From assembly GCA_022449545.1 (NCBI GenBank), contig JAKUPN010000012.1, positions 1 through 61,824 of the forward strand: a stretch of 61,824 nucleotides of DNA, read 5' to 3'. Of the stretch, positions 31,967-40,514 are shown piece by piece; the first letter of the stretch is position 1; each line of letters begins with the position of its first letter. The stretch is from Alphaproteobacteria bacterium (GTDB taxonomy: Bacteria > Pseudomonadota > Alphaproteobacteria > UBA6615). The notes beneath the pieces are model-generated. The model was not told the DNA's origin. It did not search any database and worked only from the letters and a program-made list of their open reading frames with translations. Both the position numbers and the translations under genes were made by a program.

Positions 31967-32845
31967 ATGACCGAAACTCCAATATATACGCCGCCAACAG
32001 TCTGGAAATGGGAATCTGAGAATGGAGGACCTTTTGCCAAGACAAACCGTCCGATAGCTGGTTCAACTCATGAAAAAAAATTGCCCGTAGGTAAACACCC
32101 TTTACAACTATACTCATTAGCAACACCAAACGGTGTAAAAGTTACTATAATGTTAGAAGAGTTATTAGCTCTTGGGTTTAATGATGCTGAATATGATGCT
32201 TTCTTAATTCGAATTGGAGACGGCAGTCAATTTGGGAGCGGTTTTGTAGACGTAAATCCTAATTCGAAAATACCCGCTCTAATGGATCATAGCACTGAGA
32301 AGCCTACTCGAGTTTTTGAGTCAGGAGCAATCTTAATGTATCTTTCAGAAAAGTTTGATGCCTTAGTTCCTTCTGACCCTTCAAAACGCCCTGAATGTTT
32401 ATCCTGGTTGTTCTGGCAAATGGGAAGTGCTCCCTATCTTGGAGGCGGCTTTGGGCATTTCTACAATTATGCTAATGAAAAAATGCAGTACCCAATTGAT
32501 CGTTTTACGATGGAAGTCAAACGGCAACTTGACGTACTAGACAGACATTTAGCTGATAATGAGTACATGTGCGGGGACGAATACACCATTGCCGACATAG
32601 CCATATGGCCTTGGTATGGTCAGTTGCTTTTTAATAGACTCTATAACGCTGCGGAATTCATAGACGCAACCTCATACACACATGTTATGAGATGGGCAAA
32701 AGAAATTGACAAGAGAGAAACAGTGAAACGGGGCCGGATGGTAAATCGTGTACGAGGAGAACTAAACGAGCAATTACGTGAACGTCATGATGCTAAAGAT
32801 TTTCTAACCAAAACACAGGACAAATTAGAGGCACCAGAAAGTTAA
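31967..32845 (+). CDS. yghU: YghU-type glutathione-dependent disulfide-bond oxidoreductase
   Basis: This is a GST-fold protein of 292 residues that follows E. coli YghU closely along its length. Shared features are the N-terminal arm (TPPTVWKWESENGGPFA), KLPVGKHPLQLYSLATPNG, IRIGDGSQFGSGF, VNPNSKIPAL, VFESGAILMYL, and the C-terminal KRGRMVNR and NEQLRERHDA. YghU enzymes act as disulfide reductases with bound glutathione, using an Asn/Thr in place of the classic Tyr/Ser. The gene is divergent from the deacetylase and 64 bases before an alpha/beta hydrolase, suggesting a shared transcript. Confidence 0.92.
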   Translation: MTETPIYTPPTVWKWESENGGPFAKTNRPIAGSTHEKKLPVGKHPLQLYSLATPNGVKVTIMLEELLALGFNDAEYDAFLIRIGDGSQFGSGFVDVNPNSKIPALMDHSTEKPTRVFESGAILMYLSEKFDALVPSDPSKRPECLSWLFWQMGSAPYLGGGFGHFYNYANEKMQYPIDRFTMEVKRQLDVLDRHLADNEYMCGDEYTIADIAIWPWYGQLLFNRLYNAAEFIDATSYTHVMRWAKEIDKRETVKRGRMVNRVRGELNEQLRERHDAKDFLTKTQDKLEAPES

Positions 32846-32909
32846 TCTACTCTTTTTAGAAATAACTTTATTAATCATATGTGAATTCTAATTTTAGGGA
32901 GAGAGTTTA

Positions 32910-34124
32910 ATGACTCAAAGAAGCGACCAACAGAGATGGGCTTTAGATACATTACTTGCGAACGGAGGATTTGATGTTTTGCATCCAGGTGCCGAATTCG
33001 TCCTAACTCAGTTTGGATATGATGCTGCAGATTTCCAACGTGTGGTAGAGCCAGCCAAAGCAGGCATTATGGTTCGTGATAGGTTTGGTCGGGTTGCGAT
33101 GGAAGTCGAGCAGAAGGCTCAGTATCACATAAATCGCGGACACATAACGGCTGGTCGCAGACTTTACCATCGAGCTTCGCTACTTTATGGCCGAGCCTAC
33201 TATTCTTACTACAGTGATGATCCTCGTCGGCTTAAATACCAGAACTCCTGTAACCGCTGTTTTGAGGAAGTTATTTCTCACTCAAATCATACCATGGAAA
33301 GAGTAAACATACCGTTCGAAGGAAAGACTGCATACGGTTTATTTGAAGCACCGCAAGGAATAAAAGCCGCCCCCTGCCTAATATTGGTACCAGGAATGGA
33401 TATGTTTAAAGAAGACTGGCATCAAACGATTGAAACAATGGTTTTACCTAAAGGCTGGGCAGCTTTTGCTATCGATGGTCCCGGACAGGGGGAAAGTCTT
33501 ACAAATGGACTTAAGGTTGGCCTCGATAATTATGAATCAGCAATAAGCAAAGTAATAGACTGGTTGATAGACCGCCCAGAAGTAGATTCAGATAATATAA
33601 TGCTAATGGGCGTTTCAATGGGGTCTTACTGGGGTTCAAGAACGGCAGCGAGAGAAAGCAGGCTTAAGGCAGTAGCCACAATGATGGCCTGCTATGGATC
33701 AAAACATATTATTTTTGATGTCGCACAGCCAAGTTATAAGGCTAATTTTATGTATATGGCCGGTTACGAAGATGAAGAAAAATTTGATGAACTAGCGTCA
33801 GCAATGATTAACGACGATTTATACGGGGATATAAGTTGTCCAATTTTAATGGTAACTGGCGAATATGATGAGTTAACCCGATTAGAAGACACTTATGAAG
33901 TCTACGAAATGATAAAAGCTCCTAAGGAGCTATGGGTGTATGGAGAGGAATTCCATCCAATCGGACCATCTTCAGGTGAATGGATACTCGCTGCACTAGA
34001 CTGGCTCCAGAACTCAGTATCAAATCCCCTAGAGGCTGAATATTCCAGAAAAATTTACATTACTCCGGATGGTCGCTACGATGAAAAAGTTGGTGAACCT
34101 CCATGGTGGCACCCGCCGCAATGA
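32910..34124 (+). CDS. Alpha/beta hydrolase, FrsA/DHPON-hydrolase-like
   Basis: This is a 404-residue hydrolase with an N-terminal helical region of about 125 residues and a C-terminal catalytic domain. The nucleophile is Ser in GVSMGS near residue 236, the acid is probably Asp in GEYDELT near residue 330, and the base His in EEFHPIG. The lid-plus-core layout matches the FrsA-like group that contains 2,6-dihydropseudooxynicotine hydrolase, which breaks C-C bonds next to ketones. The actual substrate is not predictable. A strong AGGGAGAG site precedes the ATG. The FAH gene follows after 33 bases. A related hydrolase lies at 38.1-39.3 kb. Confidence 0.85.
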   Translation: MTQRSDQQRWALDTLLANGGFDVLHPGAEFVLTQFGYDAADFQRVVEPAKAGIMVRDRFGRVAMEVEQKAQYHINRGHITAGRRLYHRASLLYGRAYYSYYSDDPRRLKYQNSCNRCFEEVISHSNHTMERVNIPFEGKTAYGLFEAPQGIKAAPCLILVPGMDMFKEDWHQTIETMVLPKGWAAFAIDGPGQGESLTNGLKVGLDNYESAISKVIDWLIDRPEVDSDNIMLMGVSMGSYWGSRTAARESRLKAVATMMACYGSKHIIFDVAQPSYKANFMYMAGYEDEEKFDELASAMINDDLYGDISCPILMVTGEYDELTRLEDTYEVYEMIKAPKELWVYGEEFHPIGPSSGEWILAALDWLQNSVSNPLEAEYSRKIYITPDGRYDEKVGEPPWWHPPQ

Positions 34125-34157
34125 GTATAAATTTTTTATCTAACAAGTGAGAAAATC

Positions 34158-35012
34158 ATGAAGTTAATGACGTTTGACGCTGGTTCGGGGCCTAAAGTGG
34201 GATTAGTAAATGATAAAGGTGTTATAGATCTAACAGATCGTTTAGAAATTCTTTCGCTAAAAGATTTAATTGCGAATCAACAATTTAATGAAGTCCCTGT
34301 AAATGCCAACGAAGAGGCAGATTATCATGAAAATGAAATAAAATTCCTGCCCGTTATACCTGATCCGGAACACATTTTTTGCATAGGGACAAATTACGCT
34401 GATCACTTACAAGAAGCCATAGATGCAGGTCTTCCCAGAAGTAAAACCGAACACCCGCCGCTCTTTCTCCGCTTTTCCGACACACTGGTTGGACACGATC
34501 AACCTTTATTTAAATCACCTCAAGTCAAACAATTGGATTATGAGTGTGAACTCGCAGTCATAATAGGCAAACAAGGAAGGTATATTACGGAAGAAAGAGC
34601 CCTTAGCCATGTAGCTGGTTATTCGTGTTTTAATGAAGCCAGCGCCCGAGATTGGCAATTTCACACAACTCAGATTACACCGGGTAAAAATTTTTTTGGG
34701 ACTGGAGGTTTCGGCCCCTGGCTGGTGACCGCGGATGAAATACCAGACCCCCAAAATTTACAAATTGCAACTCGTTTAAATAATGTCACAATGCAAGATG
34801 CAAACACAAAAGATATGATTTTTAATGTGGCACAAATAATTTCCTATGTTTCGAATTTAGTAGATTTAAAGCCAGGAGACGTAATAGCTTCAGGAACTCC
34901 TTCTGGTGTGGGCTTTTCTCGAGATCCTCAAGTATTTATGAATACTGGCGATGTTTGTGAAATAGAAATTGAACGAATAGGAATTCTTAGAAATGTTATT
35001 AATGAAGGATGA
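34158..35012 (+). CDS. Fumarylacetoacetate hydrolase (FAH) family enzyme
   Basis: This is a 284-residue FAH-fold enzyme. The metal-binding residues are visible in YECELAVIIGK (Glu-x-Glu) and the downstream NEASARDWQF (Asp). CIGTNYADHLQE, GPWLVTADEI, and the GDVIASGTPSGVGFSRDP loop are standard. Members cleave acylpyruvates, hydrate or tautomerise keto acids, or act as decarboxylases, so specificity is open. The genes upstream, YghU-like and FrsA-like hydrolase, are on the same strand with short gaps. It converges with the acyl-CoA ligase gene. Confidence 0.9.
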   Translation: MKLMTFDAGSGPKVGLVNDKGVIDLTDRLEILSLKDLIANQQFNEVPVNANEEADYHENEIKFLPVIPDPEHIFCIGTNYADHLQEAIDAGLPRSKTEHPPLFLRFSDTLVGHDQPLFKSPQVKQLDYECELAVIIGKQGRYITEERALSHVAGYSCFNEASARDWQFHTTQITPGKNFFGTGGFGPWLVTADEIPDPQNLQIATRLNNVTMQDANTKDMIFNVAQIISYVSNLVDLKPGDVIASGTPSGVGFSRDPQVFMNTGDVCEIEIERIGILRNVINEG

Positions 35013-35079
35013 TAAAACACTTATTTTTGTGTTCTATCTTCTTACTAAAAATTCTACCACTTCACTATTCAACAAGTGA

Positions 35080-36771
35080 TTAGGCGGTTTTCGCCTCTTG
35101 AATCTTTAAGGTCTCTATCATTTGTTCACGCATAACGAACTTTTGAACCTTTCCTGTTACTGTCATAGGAAATGAGTCGACAAATTCGATGTATCGAGGA
35201 ACCTTATAATGCGCTATTTGACCATGGCAAAAGTCACGGATTTCTTCATCGTTACTATCTTCTCCATCAACTAACTTAATCCAGGCACAGAGTTCTTCAC
35301 CGTATTTTAGATCCGGAACTCCAAACACTTGAACTTCAGCTATTTTTGGATTTTTAAACAGGTAATCCTCTATTTCTTTTGGAAATAGGTTTTCTCCACC
35401 TCTAATTACCATATCCTTAATGCGCCCAACAATATTGAAATAACCGTCTCTGTCCATTGTGGCTAGATCTCCAGTGTGCATCCAACCACTATCATCAATA
35501 ACACCTGATGTTTTTTCGGGATCACCCCAGTAGCCTCTCATGACGTGATACCCTCGTGCACAAAACTCACCAGAAACCCCAGGGGCCACTATTTTACCAT
35601 TTTCGCCAACAATTTTGATTTCAACATAAGGATGAACGCGCCCCACAGAAGCAACTCGGTGCTCTAAAGAATCATCAAGATCAGTTTGGGTCGACACAGG
35701 ACTAGTTTCTGTCATTCCATAACCAATTGTCATCTCACGGAGGTTCATCTTGTCAGTTACTTCTTTCATCACTTCAATTGGACAAGGTGAACCTGCCATC
35801 ATTCCCGTTCGTAGGCTAGAAAAGTCAAAAGCGTTAAAGTCCTGATGCTGAAGCATGGCGATAAACATGCTGGGAACACCAAGAACCCCGGTGCAACTTT
35901 GAGTCTCTATAGTTTCCAGAGTGGCTGAAGCCTCAAATGACTCACTTGGATATACCATTGCTGTGCCATGAGTCATACAAGCTAAATTCCCAATAACCAT
36001 ACCAAAACAGTGATATAATGGCACCGGTATGCACATTCTATCCTTCTCGGTTAAGCCAAATTTTTCTCCTATAAAGTAACCATTGTTAAGGATATTATGA
36101 TGGGTTAGCGTTGCTCCCTTCGGTGTACCAGTTGTACCACTAGTAAACTGAATATTAATTGGATCATCAAATTGAAGGTTTTTTCCTACTTCATCTAACG
36201 AATCATTAGATTCTAACTCACCAAGTTCGATAATTTCCTTAAATGAAAACATTCCTGAATGCTTTTCCCCGATTTGGATTAGATATCTAAGGCTCGGAAT
36301 TTTTTTAGCTTGTAATTCACCTGGCTGACAGCCTTCTACCTCTGGGGCCAATTCAGAAATCATTGATATATAATTGCTAGTCTTGAATTTACTCGCGGTG
36401 ATTAATGCCTTGCATTCAACGTTATTAATAGCAAACTCTAATTCAGATAGACGATAGGCAGGATTAATATTAACCAGAATTAGCCCAGCTTTAGCCGTTG
36501 CAAATTGAGTTAAAACCCATTCCTTATTATTTGGCGACCAAATCCCTATCCTATCGCCCGGCTTTAAACCTAATTGGATTAACCCTTTAGCCATATTATC
36601 AACTTGCTTTTTTAATTCATTCCAATTCCAACTAATATTCTGAAATGGAATCACAAGAGCATCTTGAGAACCCCATCTACCAACTGCTTTGTCAAAATGC
36701 TCGCCTATTGTGTCACCTATAAGCTCAACATTTGATGGACCTGAAACATAACTTTGGGTATATCCGGACAT
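35080..36771 (-). CDS. Acyl-CoA synthetase (AMP-binding, FadD-like)
   Basis: This ATP-dependent ligase activates a carboxylic acid as its CoA thioester. The 563-residue product starts at an ATG with GGAG six bases upstream; a TTG four codons earlier overlaps that site. ANL-family motifs are intact: the P-loop TSGTTGTPKG near residue 210, YGMTETSPVS, GRIKDMVIRGGENLFP (hinge and core A8), and the catalytic lysine in TVTGKVQK near the C-terminus. Sequence type suggests medium-chain or branched substrates, but this is not certain. It is divergent from the tartrate-dehydratase-like gene. Confidence 0.9.
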   Translation of the reverse strand: MSGYTQSYVSGPSNVELIGDTIGEHFDKAVGRWGSQDALVIPFQNISWNWNELKKQVDNMAKGLIQLGLKPGDRIGIWSPNNKEWVLTQFATAKAGLILVNINPAYRLSELEFAINNVECKALITASKFKTSNYISMISELAPEVEGCQPGELQAKKIPSLRYLIQIGEKHSGMFSFKEIIELGELESNDSLDEVGKNLQFDDPINIQFTSGTTGTPKGATLTHHNILNNGYFIGEKFGLTEKDRMCIPVPLYHCFGMVIGNLACMTHGTAMVYPSESFEASATLETIETQSCTGVLGVPSMFIAMLQHQDFNAFDFSSLRTGMMAGSPCPIEVMKEVTDKMNLREMTIGYGMTETSPVSTQTDLDDSLEHRVASVGRVHPYVEIKIVGENGKIVAPGVSGEFCARGYHVMRGYWGDPEKTSGVIDDSGWMHTGDLATMDRDGYFNIVGRIKDMVIRGGENLFPKEIEDYLFKNPKIAEVQVFGVPDLKYGEELCAWIKLVDGEDSNDEEIRDFCHGQIAHYKVPRYIEFVDSFPMTVTGKVQKFVMREQMIETLKIQEAKTA

Positions 36772-36812
36772 GTATTTCTCCAACTGAAAACTTTATTTAT
36801 GATTGCTCTATT

Positions 36813-36857
36813 CTCAATTAGAAGCAACCGTTCTATATATAATAGATTCTAATTGAG
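36813..36857. promoter_or_regulatory. Inverted repeat in a divergent promoter region
   Basis: CTCAATTAGAA and TTCTAATTGAG are perfect 11-bp inverted copies separated by 23 bases, between the divergent acyl-CoA ligase and tartrate-dehydratase-like genes. Inside the spacer lies a second palindrome, TCTAT-5-ATAGA, which overlaps a TATATAAT-like -10 region. The layout fits an operator that controls both genes. No regulator gene is nearby, so the binding protein is unknown. Confidence 0.5.
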
Positions 36858-36886
36858 CATTTTGAACAATAAACGTAAGTCTATTT

Positions 36887-38062
36887 ATGAAGATTATTGA
36901 TATCCGTGAAATCGCTGTGCCGCTGAACTCCAGCTTAAGAAATTCTGTTTTTGACTTTAGTCAGATGAAGACCTCCGTGGTTGCTGTAATTACCGATGTG
37001 ATTAGAGAAGGCAAACCAGTCGTCGGGTATGCATTTAATTCTACTGGCAGATATGCTTGCGGTGGACAAATGAGAATGCGTTTTATTCCCCGTATTCTTA
37101 ATTCTGATCCTGACAACTTGATTGACTTTGATCGGAACAACTTTGATCCTGAAAAAATTTTTTCAGTTATGATGGAAGGAGAAAAACCAGGAGGACATTC
37201 CGACAGATCCGTAGGAATAGGGACGATTGAAGTCGCAATATGGGACGCGATTGCCAAAATTGAAGAAAAGCCCGCCTTTCGTTCAATTTCAGATCGTTAT
37301 AACCCTGGTGGAGCCAAGCCCAAAATGTTTGTTTACGTAGGTGGAGGCTGGTATGCCCCTAATAAAGGCATTCCTGAATTACTGGATGAAATGAAAAGTT
37401 ATTTGGATATGGGCTACACCCAGTTAAAGATAAAAATTGGCGGAGAGAGTATTTCAAACGACGTAAAACGACTGGAAGCGGTTCTCAAACTATTAAATAA
37501 TGATGGAAACAATTTGGCTGTTGATGCTAATTGTGGATTAACCCGTGAGGCTGCATTTGATTATGCAAAAGTTCTTTCACCCTATAATCTGCGTTGGTAT
37601 GAAGAGGCAACAGATCCTTTAGATTTTGCCCTTATGTCTGACTTAGCTGAAATCTACTCTCCCCCTCTGGCTACAGGAGAGAATCTTTTTTCAACTCAGG
37701 ATGTCAGGAACCTCATCCAATATGGTGGTTTAAGAACCGACCATGATGTGATCCAGATTGATCCCCCTCAGAGTTACGGTTTTGTATCTGTAGCTCGTAC
37801 TATAAAAATGCTTAAAACCTTCGGCTGGTCAGAAAATTCACTGATGCCACATGGGGGTAATCAGATGTCTTTGCATGTTGCAGCAGGACTTGGAATGCTG
37901 CTATGTGAATCTTATCCAGATACTTTTGGTATATTCTCTGGTTTTTCTGATGATGCGGAGATTATAGACGGACATTTGACTATAAATGAAAACTTACCGG
38001 GTATTGGGTTTGAAGCTCAGTCGGGTATTTATGAGGTGATGTCAAAACTTTCAAATAACTAA
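36887..38062 (+). CDS. Enolase-superfamily dehydratase, D-tartrate dehydratase (TarD)-like
   Basis: This is a mandelate-racemase-type enzyme of 391 residues. It resembles Bradyrhizobium TarD throughout, from MKIIDIREIAVPL and NSTGRYACGGQMRMRF to PHGGNQMSLHVAAGLG. The catalytic KxK is in LKIKIGG near residue 183. Metal ligands are in VDANCG (Asp), WYEEATDP (Glu) and ATGENLF (Glu). The opposite catalytic base is His in MPHGG. TarD converts D-tartrate to oxaloacetate; the conservation of its active-site pieces makes a related acid-sugar dehydration likely, but the true substrate is unproven. An alpha/beta hydrolase follows after 46 bases. Confidence 0.88.
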   Translation: MKIIDIREIAVPLNSSLRNSVFDFSQMKTSVVAVITDVIREGKPVVGYAFNSTGRYACGGQMRMRFIPRILNSDPDNLIDFDRNNFDPEKIFSVMMEGEKPGGHSDRSVGIGTIEVAIWDAIAKIEEKPAFRSISDRYNPGGAKPKMFVYVGGGWYAPNKGIPELLDEMKSYLDMGYTQLKIKIGGESISNDVKRLEAVLKLLNNDGNNLAVDANCGLTREAAFDYAKVLSPYNLRWYEEATDPLDFALMSDLAEIYSPPLATGENLFSTQDVRNLIQYGGLRTDHDVIQIDPPQSYGFVSVARTIKMLKTFGWSENSLMPHGGNQMSLHVAAGLGMLLCESYPDTFGIFSGFSDDAEIIDGHLTINENLPGIGFEAQSGIYEVMSKLSNN

Positions 38063-38108
38063 ATACATAGAATTAACGAACTATAAAAATCCTGGGAGGA
38101 TTAATCAC

Positions 38109-39284
38109 ATGATGTTCGAATATTTTCCTGATAACTATCCTTGGTCCATGGCAGCAGTTATGGCGCTAAATGCTGGGGCTGTAATGTCAGAGGTAGATGA
38201 AGCCCTAAAACCGCTAAAATCTATTGCTGGTGCAAATGACGATTCAGCAAATGAAGCCTGGCATTCGAGATGGATGATGCTCGCAGAAAGAAGCGAGCGA
38301 CTCGCTAATGAAGATGACAAACTAGGGCACCGTTTGAGCGCGAGCGCTAAATATTTCAGATCAGCGGTTTACTATATGACTGCAGAAAGAATGTGTAAGT
38401 CTAACGATCCAGTTAGAATTGAAACTTACAAAAAAATGCTCAGTGTCTTTAAAAAGGGGGCTGAGAGACAGGATAACCCGATCGAATGGGTTGAAGTTCC
38501 TTACCTTGAAACCAGCTTACCTGCCCTTTTCTGTGCGGCAGATAAAATTAATCCAAGCCAAACCTCACAGCCTCCTTGCATAATTCATTTTGATGGCTTG
38601 GACGTGATGAAAGAGTTCCTATTTCTGTCAGGTGTAGCAAAAGCGTATGCTTCTAGAGGAATTTCTACTCTTCTTATTGACCACCCAGGTGTCGGAGAAG
38701 CTCTACGTCTGCGAAATCTTAAACTATTCCCTGAAACTGAGGTGCCAGCTGGTGCAGCCGTTGACTATCTGGAATCGCGTAAAGATATCGATTCTAGTCG
38801 CATCGGTATGGCTGGCATTAGCCTAGGAGGTTATTACGTGCCCAGGGCAGCCGGATATGAGCATCGTCTAAAATGCGCTGTTGCTTGGGGTGCTATAAAT
38901 GATTATGGAAAAATTACTCAAGGTCGATTAGAGGGGTCAGGAACTAAACTATCAGTTTCTCATTGGGAAGAACATATGAATTGGGTGTTCGGTACATCTT
39001 CGGCCCAAGAGATACTGGACGTAACTCGTAAGATGAACCTTGATGAAGCTGTTCCTATGATAGAGTGCCCACTGCTAGTCGTTCACGGTGAGGGCGATAG
39101 GCAAATACCACTTGAAATGGCACAAAAAACTATTCGAGAAGCAACCAAGAGTGCTCGTGCAGAGCTTAAGGTTTTTGGATCGGAAGATGGAGGAATAGAG
39201 CATTGCCAAGTTGATCATGGGGCTCTAGCAGTTGAATATATGACTGACTGGGTGGCGGATATTTTAAATGGCCCCGTGGATTAG
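38109..39284 (+). CDS. Alpha/beta hydrolase, FrsA-like
   Basis: This is a 391-residue hydrolase with a helical N-terminal region of about 130 residues (HRLSASAKYFRSAVYYM) before the catalytic core. Nucleophile: Ser in AGISLGGYY near residue 238. Asp and His candidates: VHGEGDRQIP and EHCQVDHG. HFDGLDVMKEF forms the oxyanion region. It has the same architecture as the 32.9 kb hydrolase, with modest identity. GGGAGGA precedes the ATG. It lies between the TarD-like and cyclase genes on one strand, suggesting a degradative role in the same route. Confidence 0.83.
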   Translation: MMFEYFPDNYPWSMAAVMALNAGAVMSEVDEALKPLKSIAGANDDSANEAWHSRWMMLAERSERLANEDDKLGHRLSASAKYFRSAVYYMTAERMCKSNDPVRIETYKKMLSVFKKGAERQDNPIEWVEVPYLETSLPALFCAADKINPSQTSQPPCIIHFDGLDVMKEFLFLSGVAKAYASRGISTLLIDHPGVGEALRLRNLKLFPETEVPAGAAVDYLESRKDIDSSRIGMAGISLGGYYVPRAAGYEHRLKCAVAWGAINDYGKITQGRLEGSGTKLSVSHWEEHMNWVFGTSSAQEILDVTRKMNLDEAVPMIECPLLVVHGEGDRQIPLEMAQKTIREATKSARAELKVFGSEDGGIEHCQVDHGALAVEYMTDWVADILNGPVD

Positions 39285-39433
39285 AAAAAAACCTTGAATT
39301 CTGGTGGTTGACTAAATTCTTTCTTTGATTATTGTTCGCCATGAGACTGGGGTGACTATCTCAATCCCAGAATTTCCAACCAGTCTAAAAAGAATAAAAT
39401 TAAATAAACACTTGTCTTGAAAGAGGAAAAAAA
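39285..39433. other. Intergenic region, hydrolase to cyclase
   Basis: These 149 bases hold an 8-bp inverted pair, AATTCTGG and CCAGAATT, spaced by about 70 bases, and an inner CTGGG/CCCAG pair. A GAGG ribosome site precedes the cyclase start. No tRNA or small gene is seen. The structure may be a processed leader or attenuator, but evidence is thin. Confidence 0.3.
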
Positions 39434-40417
39434 ATGGCAAACCCTAGAAGCGATATGCGAGTTACTCATGCACTCCTTGCAGAATACGCTGAAAAATATA
39501 AGAATTGGGGAAAATGGGGTCCTGATGACGAGATAGGCACACTTAATTATACCAAACCCTCAGACATAATAACTGCCGCTCAGCTCGTCAAAAAGGGTAA
39601 AACCATGTCATTGGGATTAAATTACGATCAATTTGGTCCTCAGGGAGCAAAAACTCCTTATCCTGCGATGGGACGCTTTAATCCAATACATATGATGACG
39701 CGCACTGGCACCGATGCTTATTCGGGTGTTCTAGATCATCGCGGTATTCGAGGAGCAGATGATCTTGTCATGATGCCTTTACAATGTGGAACGCAGTGGG
39801 ATGGGCTGGGACATGTTTTTTATGAAGACTATATGTGGAATGGGTACGACTGCAGAGAGGTAACAACCGCAGGCGCTCAAAAAGCCGGTATTGAGAAAAC
39901 TAAAGATAAAATGGTTGGCAGAGGCGTTTTTTTAGATATGCCGAGAGTTAAAGGGGTTCAATACCTAGAAGATGGCTATCCCATAACCTGCTCAGATTTA
40001 GATGAGGCCTGTGAAAAACAAGGTGTAGAGGTTCGCGAGGGCGACTACGTTGTGTTAAGGACAGGACAGATGGAACGGTGCCTCGATGATGGAAGCTGGG
40101 ATGGATACGCTGGAGGAGACGCTGCTGGATTAGCTTTTGAAACTTTGGATTGGATTTTTGAGAAAAAAATTGCTGGCTATGCATCGGATACATGGGGTAA
40201 TGAAGTACGGCCGTGCGAGACAGATGAAAACATCAATCAACCATGGCACTGGATAGCTATACCAATTATGGGTTTAACTATGGGTGAAATTTGGTATTTG
40301 AAAGACCTTGCCGACGATTGTGAAGCTGATAAAATATATGAGTTTATGTTTGTTGGTCCAGCATTGCCCATAACAGGAGCAGTAGGTTCGCCTGTTAATC
40401 CGTTGGCAATAAAATGA
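39434..40417 (+). CDS. Cyclase-family metal-dependent hydrolase
   Basis: This is a 327-residue protein of the family that includes kynurenine formamidase and isatin hydrolase, which hydrolyse amide bonds using a metal site HxGTHxDxPxH. Here the corresponding segment is QCGTQWDGLGHVFY, so the two first histidines are Gln while the Asp and last His remain. The large-type N-terminus (NWGKWGPDDEIGTLNY) and C-terminal NQPWHWIAIPIMG match the longer cyclase branch. Whether it binds metal normally is unclear. It lies 97 bases before TRAP system 2. Confidence 0.82.
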   Translation: MANPRSDMRVTHALLAEYAEKYKNWGKWGPDDEIGTLNYTKPSDIITAAQLVKKGKTMSLGLNYDQFGPQGAKTPYPAMGRFNPIHMMTRTGTDAYSGVLDHRGIRGADDLVMMPLQCGTQWDGLGHVFYEDYMWNGYDCREVTTAGAQKAGIEKTKDKMVGRGVFLDMPRVKGVQYLEDGYPITCSDLDEACEKQGVEVREGDYVVLRTGQMERCLDDGSWDGYAGGDAAGLAFETLDWIFEKKIAGYASDTWGNEVRPCETDENINQPWHWIAIPIMGLTMGEIWYLKDLADDCEADKIYEFMFVGPALPITGAVGSPVNPLAIK

Positions 40418-40434
40418 TATAATTATTTGCTTTT

Positions 40435-40460
40435 CTTACCATGCTCCATCCCATGGTAAG
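40435..40460 (+). terminator. Hairpin after the cyclase gene
   Basis: CTTACCATG and CATGGTAAG form a perfect 9-bp stem with an eight-base loop, 17 bases after the cyclase stop and upstream of dctP of TRAP system 2. No T run follows directly. It may end the cyclase transcript or separate expression levels of enzyme and transporter genes. Confidence 0.45.
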
Positions 40461-40514
40461 AGTTGAGTTAACTTAATTTTTGGATGGATACAGTCTTATT
40501 TTAGGGAGGACATT

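Noticed and set aside
35013-35079. Bidirectional terminator between the FAH and acyl-CoA ligase genes
   Set aside because: Only short imperfect stems (AACAC/GTGTT and CACTT/AAGTG) are found; the region may end both transcripts, but the structures are too weak to call.
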